Positions 22,773-31,051 of a stretch of 37,007 nucleotides of DNA are shown in pieces. The notes below the pieces were generated by a model. The model had not been told where the DNA came from and searched no databases. It saw nothing but the letters and a program-made list of their open reading frames with translations. The stretch spans positions 1-37,007 of the forward strand of contig NZ_MNBW01000025.1 of assembly GCF_001879715.1 (NCBI RefSeq). Direction: 5' to 3'. The DNA comes from Nioella nitratireducens. Lineage in GTDB: Bacteria > Pseudomonadota > Alphaproteobacteria > Rhodobacterales > Rhodobacteraceae. Position 1 is the first letter of the stretch. The number at the start of each line of letters is the position of its first letter. A program made the position numbers and the translations under genes.

Positions 22773-23551
22773 GCGCCGCGGCGCAAATAGGCGATCTGAG
22801 CTTCGTCCATCAGGGCGCCGGACTACCGGCATTGGACCATGTGTCGCTCATGGTGCCTGCAGGCGAAAGCACCGCGCTGCTCGGACCCTCGGGCGCAGGG
22901 AAAACGACGCTACTGGCCTTGCTCGACGGGCGGCTTCGTGGCTGGCGCGGTCGGGTCTCGGTCCTCGGTGCGCCGCTCGATCCCGATCATCCACCGCCGC
23001 GCGCTGGCCGGCCTGAAGTCGGCTTTATCTTTCAGGAATTCGCGCTGGTCGAACGCTCTTCGGTACTGCGAAACGTTCTGAACGGACGCCTTGGCCGCAT
23101 GTCGCCCGTGCGCGCGGCCCTCGGGTCTCCCTTGCCACGCGACCTGGAGGTGGCGCGCGCCGCACTCGCTGATTGCGGCATCGCCGATCTGGCCGAGCGT
23201 AGGGTCGACAGCCTCAGCGGTGGGCAGCGGCAGCGTGTGGCCATCGCCCGATGCCTCGCCCAGGAGCCGCGCCTGATCCTTGCCGACGAGCCCGTTAGCA
23301 ATCTCGATCCCGCCCGCGCCGCAGAAATCCTGACGCTGCTGACCGGTGCTGCGCGCGCGCGTGGCGCGACCGTGCTGTTCTCCTCGCACCAGCCCGACCT
23401 CGCGCGGCGTTTCGCCGATCGCATCGTGGGCATGCGCGATGGCCGGATCGCCTTCGACGTGGCTGTCGGAGACTTGAGCGATGTCGCGACCGCGGACCTC
23501 TATCGCGAAACGACGGCCCTGCCGGCCATCGGTTTGCGGGCGGTGACCTGA
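22769..23551 (+). CDS. PhnC-like ABC transporter ATPase
   Basis: This 260-residue ATP-binding subunit has Walker A GPSGAGKT (39-46), the signature LSGGQRQRVAIARCL, Walker B LILADEP followed by VSNLDP, and the switch histidine in FSSHQPDL. It would drive import by the PhnE-like permease. The start is GTG 22769, overlapping the PhnD-like stop, and the stop overlaps the permease ATG. Sequence and gene order are of the phosphonate (PhnC) type, but the true substrate depends on the binding protein. Confidence 0.9.
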   Translation: MSAAAQIGDLSFVHQGAGLPALDHVSLMVPAGESTALLGPSGAGKTTLLALLDGRLRGWRGRVSVLGAPLDPDHPPPRAGRPEVGFIFQEFALVERSSVLRNVLNGRLGRMSPVRAALGSPLPRDLEVARAALADCGIADLAERRVDSLSGGQRQRVAIARCLAQEPRLILADEPVSNLDPARAAEILTLLTGAARARGATVLFSSHQPDLARRFADRIVGMRDGRIAFDVAVGDLSDVATADLYRETTALPAIGLRAVT

Positions 23552-24309
23552 TGCGGTCGCGCGGGTTTGGCGGTTTCGCGGCCGGGGCTTTGGTCGCGGG
23601 TGCAGTTCTCTGGTCGTTCGCCACGACCGATGTCGACCTGTCGCGCCTCCTGTCCGCCGGGCCCCGGATCGCGGATTTCCTCGGCCGGATGGTCCCGCCC
23701 GATCCGACCGTTATGAACGAGATTTTGAAGGGCAGCGCGGAAACGCTGCGCATCGCGATCCTGGGGTCTCTGGGCGCGGTCCTCCTGTCGGTGCCACTGG
23801 GGATACTTGCATCCGAGACGATGGTTTCGCCAGTGCTCTACCGACCCGTCCGGACGCTCCTCGCTTTTATCCGGGCCATCCCGCTGATTCTGGTGGCGAT
23901 GCTCATGGTGGGCGCGGTGGGCCTGGGTCCCCTCCCCGGCATCATCGCGGTCGCCTTCCATGCCACCGGCATGCTCGCGAAGTTCTACGCCGAAGCGATC
24001 GACGGCGTCTCCCGCGCGCCGATCGCCGCGCTGGAAAGCGCCGGTGCCGGGCCGCTGGCGCGGCTCCGCTACGCGATCTGGCCGCAGATGGCGCCGGTCG
24101 TCGCCCGCGACACCATCTTCCGGTTCGAACTGAACCTGCGCGAGTCGCTGATCCTGGGCATCGTCGGCGCGGGCGGTATCGGGTTCTACATCCAGACCTA
24201 TGTGCGCTCGTTCCAGTACGACAAGGCAGCAAGCATGACACTGGCCGTGATCGCGATGGTGATCGCCATCGAAGCCATCAACGTGGCTCTTCGCCGCCGG
24301 TTTGCCTGA
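23551..24309 (+). CDS. PhnE-like ABC transporter permease
   Basis: This 252-residue inner-membrane permease has about six helices and the cytosolic EAA-type loop that docks the ATPase (AALESAGAGPLARLRYAIWPQMAP). The pattern RAIPLILVAMLMVGAVGLGPLPG near the middle is typical of PhnE. It completes the transporter with the two preceding genes and is last in the operon, facing the L,D-transpeptidase gene convergently across 35 bases. No terminator hairpin with a T-run was seen there. Confidence 0.88.
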   Translation: MRSRGFGGFAAGALVAGAVLWSFATTDVDLSRLLSAGPRIADFLGRMVPPDPTVMNEILKGSAETLRIAILGSLGAVLLSVPLGILASETMVSPVLYRPVRTLLAFIRAIPLILVAMLMVGAVGLGPLPGIIAVAFHATGMLAKFYAEAIDGVSRAPIAALESAGAGPLARLRYAIWPQMAPVVARDTIFRFELNLRESLILGIVGAGGIGFYIQTYVRSFQYDKAASMTLAVIAMVIAIEAINVALRRRFA

Positions 24310-24344
24310 AGCGATCGACCGACGCGCAGACGCCTCTCGGCCCA

Positions 24345-24857
24345 TCAGGCGTAGATGTCTATCGGTGTCCCGTCCCGAACCATGGCGTAGATTTCCTCGA
24401 TCTCCGGATCCGAGACCGAGATGCAGCCCGCCGTCCAGTCGCGGACATTCGTGGGGTCGATCCCCCGCCGCGGTCCACCGTGAATGAAGATGTCCTTGCC
24501 GGGGGAACGCCCTTGGGACTCAGCGAAAGCGATGTCGGCCTCGTTCGGGTAGGAGATGCCGACGGACAGATGGAAGAGGCTGTCGGGGTTCCGCCGGTCG
24601 ATCACGTAGGAGCCTTCCGGTGTGCGGCCGTCGCCCTCAAACTGTTTGTGACCGACAGGCACGAAGCCCAGCCCGATCGGATATGTCCGTAAGACGCGAT
24701 CGGCGCCGTCGAGAACCAGCAGGCGCTGCGCCTTGTAGAGGCGCAGCCGGGTGACCTCGGGTCCGTTGTAGGTTCGGAACTTGCTGGCGCAACCGGATAG
24801 AAAAGCGACAAGCCCACCGAACAAGACGACGCGGCGCGGAATATGGATCTTCATCAC
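24345..24857 (-). CDS. L,D-transpeptidase (YkuD) lipoprotein
   Basis: This 170-residue protein has a lipoprotein signal with lipobox L20-S-G-C23 and a YkuD domain (about 40-168). Active-site residues are the His in FIHGGP and the Cys in DWTAGCISV, where the usual S/T-H-G-C is T-A-G-C. These enzymes make 3-3 cross-links in peptidoglycan or attach proteins to it. It begins 63 bases after the end of the P-type ATPase gene on the same strand with no obvious promoter between, so it is probably read from the same MerR-controlled promoter. Its lipoprotein nature makes it a possible client of the lspA/lnt copies in the island. Confidence 0.85.
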   Translation of the reverse strand: MMKIHIPRRVVLFGGLVAFLSGCASKFRTYNGPEVTRLRLYKAQRLLVLDGADRVLRTYPIGLGFVPVGHKQFEGDGRTPEGSYVIDRRNPDSLFHLSVGISYPNEADIAFAESQGRSPGKDIFIHGGPRRGIDPTNVRDWTAGCISVSDPEIEEIYAMVRDGTPIDIYA

Positions 24858-24920
24858 TGCTCTATGCCTCGTGAGCGAGGTCTCGTATGGGGCAAACGCT
24901 ACCCTGCGGCTCGTCGCGGT

Positions 24921-27266
24921 TCAATGCCCGTGTGCAAGCGCGCCGCTTGCCATCTGCGCACCAATATGTTCACCGCCGGACGGCGGCGCATCTGCCTTGT
25001 GGCCGTTGAGCAGGCGCAACGCATTGGCGACAACGAGAAGCGAGACGCCGACATCCGCCGCGATCGCGCCCCACATCGACGCCATCCCGAATGCCGTCGC
25101 GACGACGAATACGGCTTTTGTCGCCAGAGAAACGCCGATGTTCTGGCGGATGATCGACATGGCGCGGCGTGAATGTCCGATGAGCCAAGGCACCCGGCCG
25201 ATGTCGTCCGTCATAAGGGCGATGTCCGCTGTCTCGATGGCCGCGTCGGACCCGACGGCGCCCATGGCGATGGCGTAGTGCGCGCGCGCCATGGCCGGGG
25301 CATCATTCACCCCGTCGCCAATCATCGCGACCATGTCGTGGCTTTCGACCAGTTCCTCGATGGCCGTCACCTTGTCCTCGGGCAAGAGTTCGGCGCGCAC
25401 CTCGTCGATGCCGACCTCCGCCGCAACGGCGCGCGCGGTACGTTCATTGTCGCCGGTCAGCATGACGATGGTCTTCACGCCCTGCGCATGTAGTCGCGCG
25501 ACGACACCCTTGGCGTCCGGGCGGATCCGGTCGCGCAGTTCCAGAATCCCGGTCACGCCGGTCTCGTCACCGACGGCCACAAGCGTGCTGCCGGCCCCCT
25601 CGATCCGGTCACGGAGGTCCACCGGAATGGCGCTGCCGAACCCTTTCTCCTCGGCGAACCGGTCGGAGCCAAGCCAGACCTCTCGGCCCCCTGCCCTTCC
25701 TTCCAGCCCCCGTCCCGGCACGGTGCGTGTATCCTCGGCCGCTGAGACCGCGATGCCGTCTGCCTCGGCCCGCGCAAGTATGGCACGCGCCAGCGGATGC
25801 GATGACCGCGCTTCGAGTGCGCCCGCCAGCGTCATAAGATCGCGCGCCGAGGCCACGCCAAGCGGATGCACGGCGGCCACCTCAGGCTCACCCATGGTGA
25901 TTGTACCGGTCTTGTCCATCGCCAGTGCCGTCGTCCGGCCCGGGGCTTCGACATAGGCTCCGCCCTTGATGAGAACCCCCGCCCGCGCCGAGGCCGTAAG
26001 CGCAGCCACGATGGAGACCGGGGTTGAGATGACCAGAGCACAGGGACAGGCGATCACGAGAAGAACCAGCGCGTTGTAGACCCAGTAGTCCCAGGCTCCA
26101 CCGAGGACGAGCGGCGGCACCAGCGCAATGGCGATCGCCAGCGCCATGACGATGGGCGTATAGATGCGCGCGAACTTCGCGACCCACTGCTCAACGGGCG
26201 CCCGGCGGGCGTGAGCGTCCCCCACCATGCGGATGATCTTGGCGAGCACCGTGTCTGAGGCCGCCCTGGTCGCGCGCACCGTCAGCGTCCCTTCGCCGTT
26301 GATCGTTCCCGCGTAGACTTCGTCGCCTGGCTCCTTTGGCACCAGCGCGCTTTCGCCGGTGATTGGCGCCTGATCGACGGCCCCTGCCCCATCTACAACT
26401 TCACCATCCAGCGGGATGCGGTCGCCGCCGCGCACCACGAACCGTGCATTGATGGCAACAGCGGAAGCCGGCACGTCTGCTTCAGAACCATCATCATAGA
26501 GAACCCTTGCCGTCGGCGGCGCCAGGTCAAGCAACGCTGAAACCGCGTTCCGCGCGCGCCCGACGCTCCAGCTTTCGAGGTAGAGCGACAGCGAGAAGAA
26601 GAAGGCCACCGTCGCCGCCTCGAAGAACTCGCCGAGGCCGATGGCCCCCGCCACCGCGACCACCATGAGAAGGTTCATGTCGGGCGACAGACGCCGCGCG
26701 GAGGACCAAGCCTTCGGGGCCACGAGCCAGACACCGAACAGGATCGCGACGGCGAAGAGCATCGCCTCCGCCAGCGGCATCGGCGCTTCGCCGTGACCCG
26801 CAAACAGCCCGAGGGCACCGCCCATGCCGGTCTCGACGATGTGCCAGAGAAAGCCGGCCGCCCAGAAGCCGCCGCTCAGCGCCGTGAACAGCCGCTGCCG
26901 GGCGAGATGGGCCGCCTGATCTTCCGATGCGGTTCCTGCATCCCAGGGCTTCGCACTCATGCCGGTGGTCGCAACCAGTTGCGCCACCTCGTCGTCAGTT
27001 AAACGGTCCGCGCTGTCCAGAATGGTCATCCGCCCGTTGATGACGTCGAAAGCCAGATGCTCTGCTCCGCCGACCTTCGTTCCGACGACTTTATTCAGGA
27101 TCGCCACTTCTTCGGCGCAGTCGAGACCGGAAACCTGAAAGCTTCGCCCGACCGATGGCGCAGGCGTCGCTGGAGCGATGTCGGCGCAGTTTCCAGTGCC
27201 TCCGCAGCAGCTATCGTTGCGACCTTCATCGTGATCGTGATCGTGGGCATGGGCGGAAGAAGACAT
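24921..27266 (-). CDS. Heavy-metal P-type ATPase (CadA/ZntA type) exporting Zn/Cd/Pb
   Basis: This 781-residue P1B-ATPase pumps divalent metal out of the cytosol. The N-terminus is His/Cys-rich (HAHDHDHDEGR, SCCGG), followed by a heavy-metal-associated domain with G-LDCAEE rather than the canonical GMTCxxC. The membrane CPC motif is at 407-409, the phosphorylated Asp451 lies in DKTGTIT, and GDGVNDAPAMA is present. Regulation by a Cys78-type MerR promoter and the His-rich head favour Zn/Cd/Pb over copper. The promoter at 27299-27329 lies just upstream of ATG 27266. An L,D-transpeptidase gene follows on the same strand. Confidence 0.93.
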   Translation of the reverse strand: MSSSAHAHDHDHDEGRNDSCCGGTGNCADIAPATPAPSVGRSFQVSGLDCAEEVAILNKVVGTKVGGAEHLAFDVINGRMTILDSADRLTDDEVAQLVATTGMSAKPWDAGTASEDQAAHLARQRLFTALSGGFWAAGFLWHIVETGMGGALGLFAGHGEAPMPLAEAMLFAVAILFGVWLVAPKAWSSARRLSPDMNLLMVVAVAGAIGLGEFFEAATVAFFFSLSLYLESWSVGRARNAVSALLDLAPPTARVLYDDGSEADVPASAVAINARFVVRGGDRIPLDGEVVDGAGAVDQAPITGESALVPKEPGDEVYAGTINGEGTLTVRATRAASDTVLAKIIRMVGDAHARRAPVEQWVAKFARIYTPIVMALAIAIALVPPLVLGGAWDYWVYNALVLLVIACPCALVISTPVSIVAALTASARAGVLIKGGAYVEAPGRTTALAMDKTGTITMGEPEVAAVHPLGVASARDLMTLAGALEARSSHPLARAILARAEADGIAVSAAEDTRTVPGRGLEGRAGGREVWLGSDRFAEEKGFGSAIPVDLRDRIEGAGSTLVAVGDETGVTGILELRDRIRPDAKGVVARLHAQGVKTIVMLTGDNERTARAVAAEVGIDEVRAELLPEDKVTAIEELVESHDMVAMIGDGVNDAPAMARAHYAIAMGAVGSDAAIETADIALMTDDIGRVPWLIGHSRRAMSIIRQNIGVSLATKAVFVVATAFGMASMWGAIAADVGVSLLVVANALRLLNGHKADAPPSGGEHIGAQMASGALAHGH

Positions 27267-27298
27267 TGGCGCACCTTGTGATTCGGGCCGACGGTATT

Positions 27299-27329
27299 GA
27301 CATAGTCCCTACAGCGACTAGAGCTTCAA
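27299..27329 (-). promoter_or_regulatory. MerR-type promoter of the P-type ATPase
   Basis: On the minus strand: -35 TTGAAG (27324-27329), a 19-bp spacer and -10 TATGTC (27299-27304), with the dyad CTCTAG-TCG-CTGTAG (27309-27323) in the spacer. The -35 and the TCG-CTGTAG half are identical to the transglutaminase/CDF promoter at 10782-10812, so the same regulator is expected to act on both. Confidence 0.85.
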
Positions 27330-27446
27330 GAAGTTAGATGTCCTTGACATGGGGTGGCCGGATAAGCGATCCGGGCTGGAACGGAATCCTTCGTAGTCCC
27401 TTCGAGACAGCAGGCTGTCCGATCGCGAATGGCAAATGAGGCAGAT

Positions 27447-27713
27447 ATGCGCAAGACAACAGTTTTTACTTTGTTTACAACAATTTCCCTTGCCGGATGC
27501 GCGATGCCAGTTGCCGATCGCGACAGGTACGAGGTCGGAAATGTGCCCGATCAGGTGGTGGCGATGGCAGCGCCAGGCCAGGACCTGTCTTCGGCCCGTT
27601 TGGTGCCCGAGGATGGATGCTATTGGTATACGCACAGTGGTCCGGTCGAGACGACTTTGGTTCCGCTTCGCGCCGTCGGCGGCAGACCTATCTGCACTGC
27701 GCGGGAGTCTTGA
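27447..27713 (+). CDS. Small lipoprotein of unknown function
   Basis: This 88-residue protein has a lipoprotein signal peptide with lipobox L15-A-G-C18. The mature part is short and polar, with GCYWYTHSGPVETTLVPLR in the middle and Cys residues at the GCYW and PICTA positions that could form a disulfide. ATG 27447 is chosen for the GAGG six bases before it; the in-frame ATG 27429 adds a poor signal start. It is divergent from the P-type ATPase. No family function is known to me. A palindrome GACAGC-AG-GCTGTC lies upstream at 27406-27419. Confidence 0.7.
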   Translation: MRKTTVFTLFTTISLAGCAMPVADRDRYEVGNVPDQVVAMAAPGQDLSSARLVPEDGCYWYTHSGPVETTLVPLRAVGGRPICTARES

Positions 27714-27761
27714 AAACCGCATAGGGCGTGAGACGCTCGTGTCTGTCGAAGGTCTCCCAAG

Positions 27762-28424
27762 TCACCCTTGCGCGACTACGCTCTCCTCAGCCGAATACAG
27801 GTACGCCGTCGCTCCGATCCTCACCCTCGGGTAAAGGTCGTTGATATGAGCCATGACCATCCTGACGCACCCTGAACTTGCCCGGCCCCCGATGCTCCTC
27901 GGGTATGGTGTTCCATGGATACGCAGGTAAGTGTCCCGCTCACCGACAAAGAGATAGAGCGCTCGCGATCCGAGCGCGTTGGTCGGACCAGGCTCCATGC
28001 CATTGGCGAACTCGGCATACTCCGGGTTCCGCTCAATCATGTTCTGCGTCGGCGTCCAGTGCGGCCACTCGACCTTGCGCCGAATCGTATAAGTCCCTGG
28101 CTCATAGAGGTCGCCCTGCGCGATTGCCACGCCGTAGCGCATCGCTGTACCGCCTTCCTCGATGTGGTACAGGTACCGCGCAACCGCATCGACATGGATG
28201 TCTCCCGGAATCAATCCCGCGTTTGCGGCAACGCGTTGCGGAAGAAAGCGCGGACGCAGATCCCACGGGTTCGTTGTCGCCGGGTCGTAGCCTGCCGGAG
28301 TGACTTCTGCGTCCCAAGTGGCTTTTTGCGCCTCTGTCGGCCATGTGTCGGCAAAAGCCAAGCTTGGAAGCGACATAGACATGAGCCCCGAGGTTGCTTG
28401 AATGAAGTGTCGTCTTGTCAGCAT
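27762..28424 (-). CDS. Exported L,D-transpeptidase (YkuD) with Tat-like signal
   Basis: Starting at ATG 28424 this is a 220-residue protein. The signal peptide opens LTRRHFIQATSG, a twin-arginine-like motif, and ends near SLAFAD. The YkuD domain spans about 80-215. The active-site block is HGTPYPRSIGGRASSGCVRM, with the usual His, Ser, Gly and Cys. An upstream TTG at 28481 is in frame but lies on the -10 of the promoter, so it is rejected. The protein would form 3-3 cross-links in the periplasm. It has its own MerR-type promoter, which ties peptidoglycan modification to the metal response, and faces the small lipoprotein gene convergently. Confidence 0.88.
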   Translation of the reverse strand: MLTRRHFIQATSGLMSMSLPSLAFADTWPTEAQKATWDAEVTPAGYDPATTNPWDLRPRFLPQRVAANAGLIPGDIHVDAVARYLYHIEEGGTAMRYGVAIAQGDLYEPGTYTIRRKVEWPHWTPTQNMIERNPEYAEFANGMEPGPTNALGSRALYLFVGERDTYLRIHGTPYPRSIGGRASSGCVRMVMAHINDLYPRVRIGATAYLYSAEESVVAQG

Positions 28425-28472
28425 CGATGGACTGTATCTCTCTGCACCAGATCTTATCTTTTCGCAGCATTG

Positions 28473-28503
28473 TGTATGCAACCTCTAGCGGCTGGAGGGT
28501 CAA
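28473..28503 (-). promoter_or_regulatory. MerR-type promoter of the second L,D-transpeptidase
   Basis: On the minus strand: -35 TTGACC (28498-28503), a 19-bp spacer and -10 CATACA (28473-28478). The spacer carries CTCCAG-CCG-CTAGAG (28483-28497), the same dyad layout as the other MerR-type sites, though with a diverged left half. Transcription would start about 40 bases before ATG 28424. Confidence 0.65.
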
Positions 28504-28693
28504 GAGAAGTTTTTTTGAAGCCGAAGATCGTTAGAAACAGTACTCTATCGTAAGATCGATTATTGAACATGTGCTGCACACGATGCCGCGCAAGTATCTG
28601 AAATCGAGCCTGAATCGCTACCATCCATCACCAGACCGACGATCACACTATCCGATTGGCCGGCTCTGTTCTTAAGGGAAACGGAGCCATGGA
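28504..28693. terminator. Gene-free stretch with a stem-loop after the trb operon
   Basis: No gene is supported. A 30-codon frame from ATG 28583 is open but unrecognised. A stem-loop lies at 28662-28688 (GGCTCTGTT, 9-base loop, AACGGAGCC, one wobble pair), directly downstream of the last trb-operon gene on the minus strand. It has no T-run, so termination is only a possibility. This region is the junction between the metal island and the conjugation module. Confidence 0.35.
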
Positions 28694-28942
28694 TCATGGT
28701 CCTGGCTTCGCCGCCTTACGGCTCGTAAGCGACCGCCGCGCCTTGGCAAACCCACGATCCGTCGCGATGAACCGCTCAAGCATGGGAACAATCAGTTTCT
28801 TCGGTTCGATTGGTCCCTGGCCTGCTTCCCGGCCGAGGATGTCACCATAGGCGATTAGGTCTTGATGGAGTTCCGTTGGCACTTCCACGGTGAGCTTCAC
28901 CGGCTTGTCGTCCGGAATGGGTCCAAGTTTCAGCTTGGTCAT
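28694..28942 (-). CDS. DUF2274-family protein at the end of the trb operon
   Basis: This 82-residue protein matches the DUF2274 family: a basic MTKLKLGPIPDDKPVKLTVE start, then VPTELHQDLIAYGDILGREAG and EPKKLIVPMLERFIATDRGF. Members are found almost only directly after trbI in conjugation operons of Tn4371-like elements. The fold looks like a ribbon-helix-helix DNA-binding protein (strand plus two helices), which would fit a regulator, but its function is not established. It starts one base after the trbI stop. Confidence 0.88.
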   Translation of the reverse strand: MTKLKLGPIPDDKPVKLTVEVPTELHQDLIAYGDILGREAGQGPIEPKKLIVPMLERFIATDRGFAKARRSLTSRKAAKPGP

Positions 28943-28943
28943 G

Positions 28944-30080
28944 TCAGCCTCCGGACGGCGCGAAGACGAGATCGCGCGTGACGATCACGCGGACCGGGAA
29001 ACCCGGCCGGATGGTGAGGGTCGGCGGGACCTCCAGCTGGCGTTGAACGATGCGCTGGCCAGCCTCATTGATCGTGTCGAGGGCCCCGTCGCGGAGAGCG
29101 CGGGCGAGGCGGTCTTCCTCGTCGAGGGAAAGCTCCGCCCCGACGGCGAGCAAGGTCGAAAGCCCAGCCGCGCGCAGGATGCTGGCCCAGTGATTGTCGA
29201 CGCGGTCTTCGAGACCGGCATAGCCTGCAGCATCCGCCCCGGGCTGGCGTTCGAGCACGAGGGATCGCCCATCGGGAAAGACCAGCCGGGTCCAGACCAG
29301 GAGCACGCGGCGCTGGCCGACGGTCACGCTGTCGTCGTAGGCGCCGATCAGACGGGTGCCCTGGGGTATCAGAAGCAGGCTTCCCGTCGGACTGTCATAG
29401 ACGTTCTGGGTGACCTGCGCGGTGATCTGACCTGGCAGGTCGGAGCGAATGCCGGTGATCAGCGCGGCCGGGATGACGGAGCCGGCCTGCAGGAGGTACG
29501 GAGACGCTGGTGGCTGCACGCGGTCGGACGCGACCGTGCGGCGGTCGATCGGCCCGGTCAGGAAGGCTTGGCGTGGATCGGTCTCCGGGGTAGCGGCCAA
29601 ACCGCTCTCCGGTGCCGCAGATGGCATCTGGAACCCGGTGGACGCGGGCGCCCCGGGGCGCGTCTGGAAGAAGAGGTCACTGACCCGGGCGGCCTCCAGT
29701 TCCGCGAGGCGCTGCTGCTCCGCCGGGTCCATTGTGGGCGGCGTGAGGCTCGGAGCCGCGATAGGCTGGCCGCGTTGCTGCGCGTCGAGGATGCCGCCAC
29801 CAAGATCGCCCGGTAGGGGCGGTCCAAGGCGCGGGATCGCGTCATAGCTGCCCGGCAGATCGCGGAGGCCATCGGCGGGTTGGCGGCGATCGGTGGTGAT
29901 CAGTTCGTCCGGGGGCGTAGTTCGTTCCGGGCGTTGCAGGCCGTAGATCAATGCAGCACCGATGCCGAGGCCCGCGACGACGCCGAGCCCGATAATCAGC
30001 TTGCGGGATATCCGTGTGACCCGCGGCGGATCGGCGCGCAGGCGCATGGCGGCAGCGGTGTCGGTCGGTGTCTCGCTCAT
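28944..30080 (-). CDS. trbI: Conjugal transfer protein TrbI (VirB10-like)
   Basis: This 378-residue protein spans the envelope and links the inner- and outer-membrane parts of the type IV secretion system. It has a short cytosolic head, one membrane helix (about 28-47, IIGLGVVAGLGIGAALIYGL), a Pro-rich linker with a helix (to about 190) and the C-terminal VirB10/TrbI domain containing LLIPQGTRLIGAYD and the conserved PPTLTIRPGFPVRVIVTRDL block (shortened here) near the end. Its ATG overlaps the trbG stop by 4 bases. Confidence 0.95.
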   Translation of the reverse strand: MSETPTDTAAAMRLRADPPRVTRISRKLIIGLGVVAGLGIGAALIYGLQRPERTTPPDELITTDRRQPADGLRDLPGSYDAIPRLGPPLPGDLGGGILDAQQRGQPIAAPSLTPPTMDPAEQQRLAELEAARVSDLFFQTRPGAPASTGFQMPSAAPESGLAATPETDPRQAFLTGPIDRRTVASDRVQPPASPYLLQAGSVIPAALITGIRSDLPGQITAQVTQNVYDSPTGSLLLIPQGTRLIGAYDDSVTVGQRRVLLVWTRLVFPDGRSLVLERQPGADAAGYAGLEDRVDNHWASILRAAGLSTLLAVGAELSLDEEDRLARALRDGALDTINEAGQRIVQRQLEVPPTLTIRPGFPVRVIVTRDLVFAPSGG

Positions 30081-31051
30081 GTCCCCTGCTCCATATCGTT
30101 CCGCGTCACCGTCGCCTCGGTCTGGGGCTCGATCCGCAGAATGCGGACCACCTCCTGTCTTGGACTGCGCCCTAGGCGCAGCTCGGCCGCACCGAAGAGC
30201 CGGTCGACGATCAGCACATTGCCGTGGATGCGGGAGTTGACGATCTCCAGCTCGCCATCGGCGCCAAGCACGAAAAGCGGTGGCATCTCGCCTTGGGCGA
30301 TGCCGGGCGGGAAGACAACATAGACCCGGCGCCCGTCGTCGAAGACTGAGACCGGCCGCCAGGGCGGGTTATCGCCCTGCAATCCGTACCGATGATTGCG
30401 CGCGTGAACCGGCGGGATGCGCGGCATGGCTGGAGCGGCGCGCGGGCTCTCGGGCGCACGCGGATAGGCCCAGGAGATGGCCGGCATCCAAGTTTCTTCG
30501 CTGGCGTTGAGCTCGATCAGGTAGGTGCGCCGGTCGGTCGAGATCACGAGGTTCGTGCTGATATCGGGCCTTGTGGGTTTCACGAGGACAAGGACGCGCA
30601 TCTCCCGGCCTGAGCCGCTCTCGGTGTCGCCGATGATCCAGCGCGCGGTGTCGCCCGCCGCAATTGGACCTGTGCCGGTCAGTCGTTCACCGGGCTCGAG
30701 CGCGATGGTCGTGATCTGGCCTGGCGCGGCGTAGACCTGATAGAGCGCGCCCTCCGACCAGGGGTAGATCTGGATCGCGTTGAAATACCCGGCCTGGCGC
30801 GGTTCGACGCGGGCGGCCGCATTGGCATTGCCGACCTGGGCGACGGGTGTGGCGGCCGCCGCCCCGCCCCGGCTCGGGGTCCAGGCGGGTGGGACATGGA
30901 GCGGACGCGGGCGGTCATCGGGTGCCGTGGCAGGCGGCGATGGCAAGGGCGGCACCGCGTCGTCATAGGCGAAGTCGGGCGGGCGGTCGCTGGCGCAGCC
31001 GGCCAGTAGTGTGGTTGCCAGGAGAACGGTGGGCAGGATCGGTCGGGTCAT
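30077..31051 (-). CDS. trbG: Conjugal transfer protein TrbG (VirB9-like)
   Basis: This 324-residue outer-membrane-complex protein of the type IV secretion system has a lipoprotein-like signal (LLATTLLAGCAS, Cys19) where RP4-type systems often carry the lipoprotein function in another subunit. The VirB9/CagX domain shows YPWSEGALYQVYAAPGQITTI, VKPTRPDISTNLVISTDRR and VFDDGRRVYVVFPPG. It binds the C-terminal domain of TrbI. Both ends overlap the neighbours by 4 bases (ATGA). Confidence 0.95.
   Translation of the reverse strand: MTRPILPTVLLATTLLAGCASDRPPDFAYDDAVPPLPSPPATAPDDRPRPLHVPPAWTPSRGGAAAATPVAQVGNANAAARVEPRQAGYFNAIQIYPWSEGALYQVYAAPGQITTIALEPGERLTGTGPIAAGDTARWIIGDTESGSGREMRVLVLVKPTRPDISTNLVISTDRRTYLIELNASEETWMPAISWAYPRAPESPRAAPAMPRIPPVHARNHRYGLQGDNPPWRPVSVFDDGRRVYVVFPPGIAQGEMPPLFVLGADGELEIVNSRIHGNVLIVDRLFGAAELRLGRSPRQEVVRILRIEPQTEATVTRNDMEQGT

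Noticed and set aside
21897-24309. Naming the ABC genes as a phosphonate uptake system
   Set aside because: No phosphonate lyase, phosphonatase or phosphite oxidase gene is nearby, and the promoter has an MntR-type box. Only family resemblance is claimed.
24921-27266. Calling the P-type ATPase a copper exporter (CopA)
   Set aside because: CPC alone does not fix the metal. The His-rich head, LDCAEE instead of MxCxxC in the N-terminal domain, and the Cys78-type MerR promoter point to Zn/Cd/Pb.
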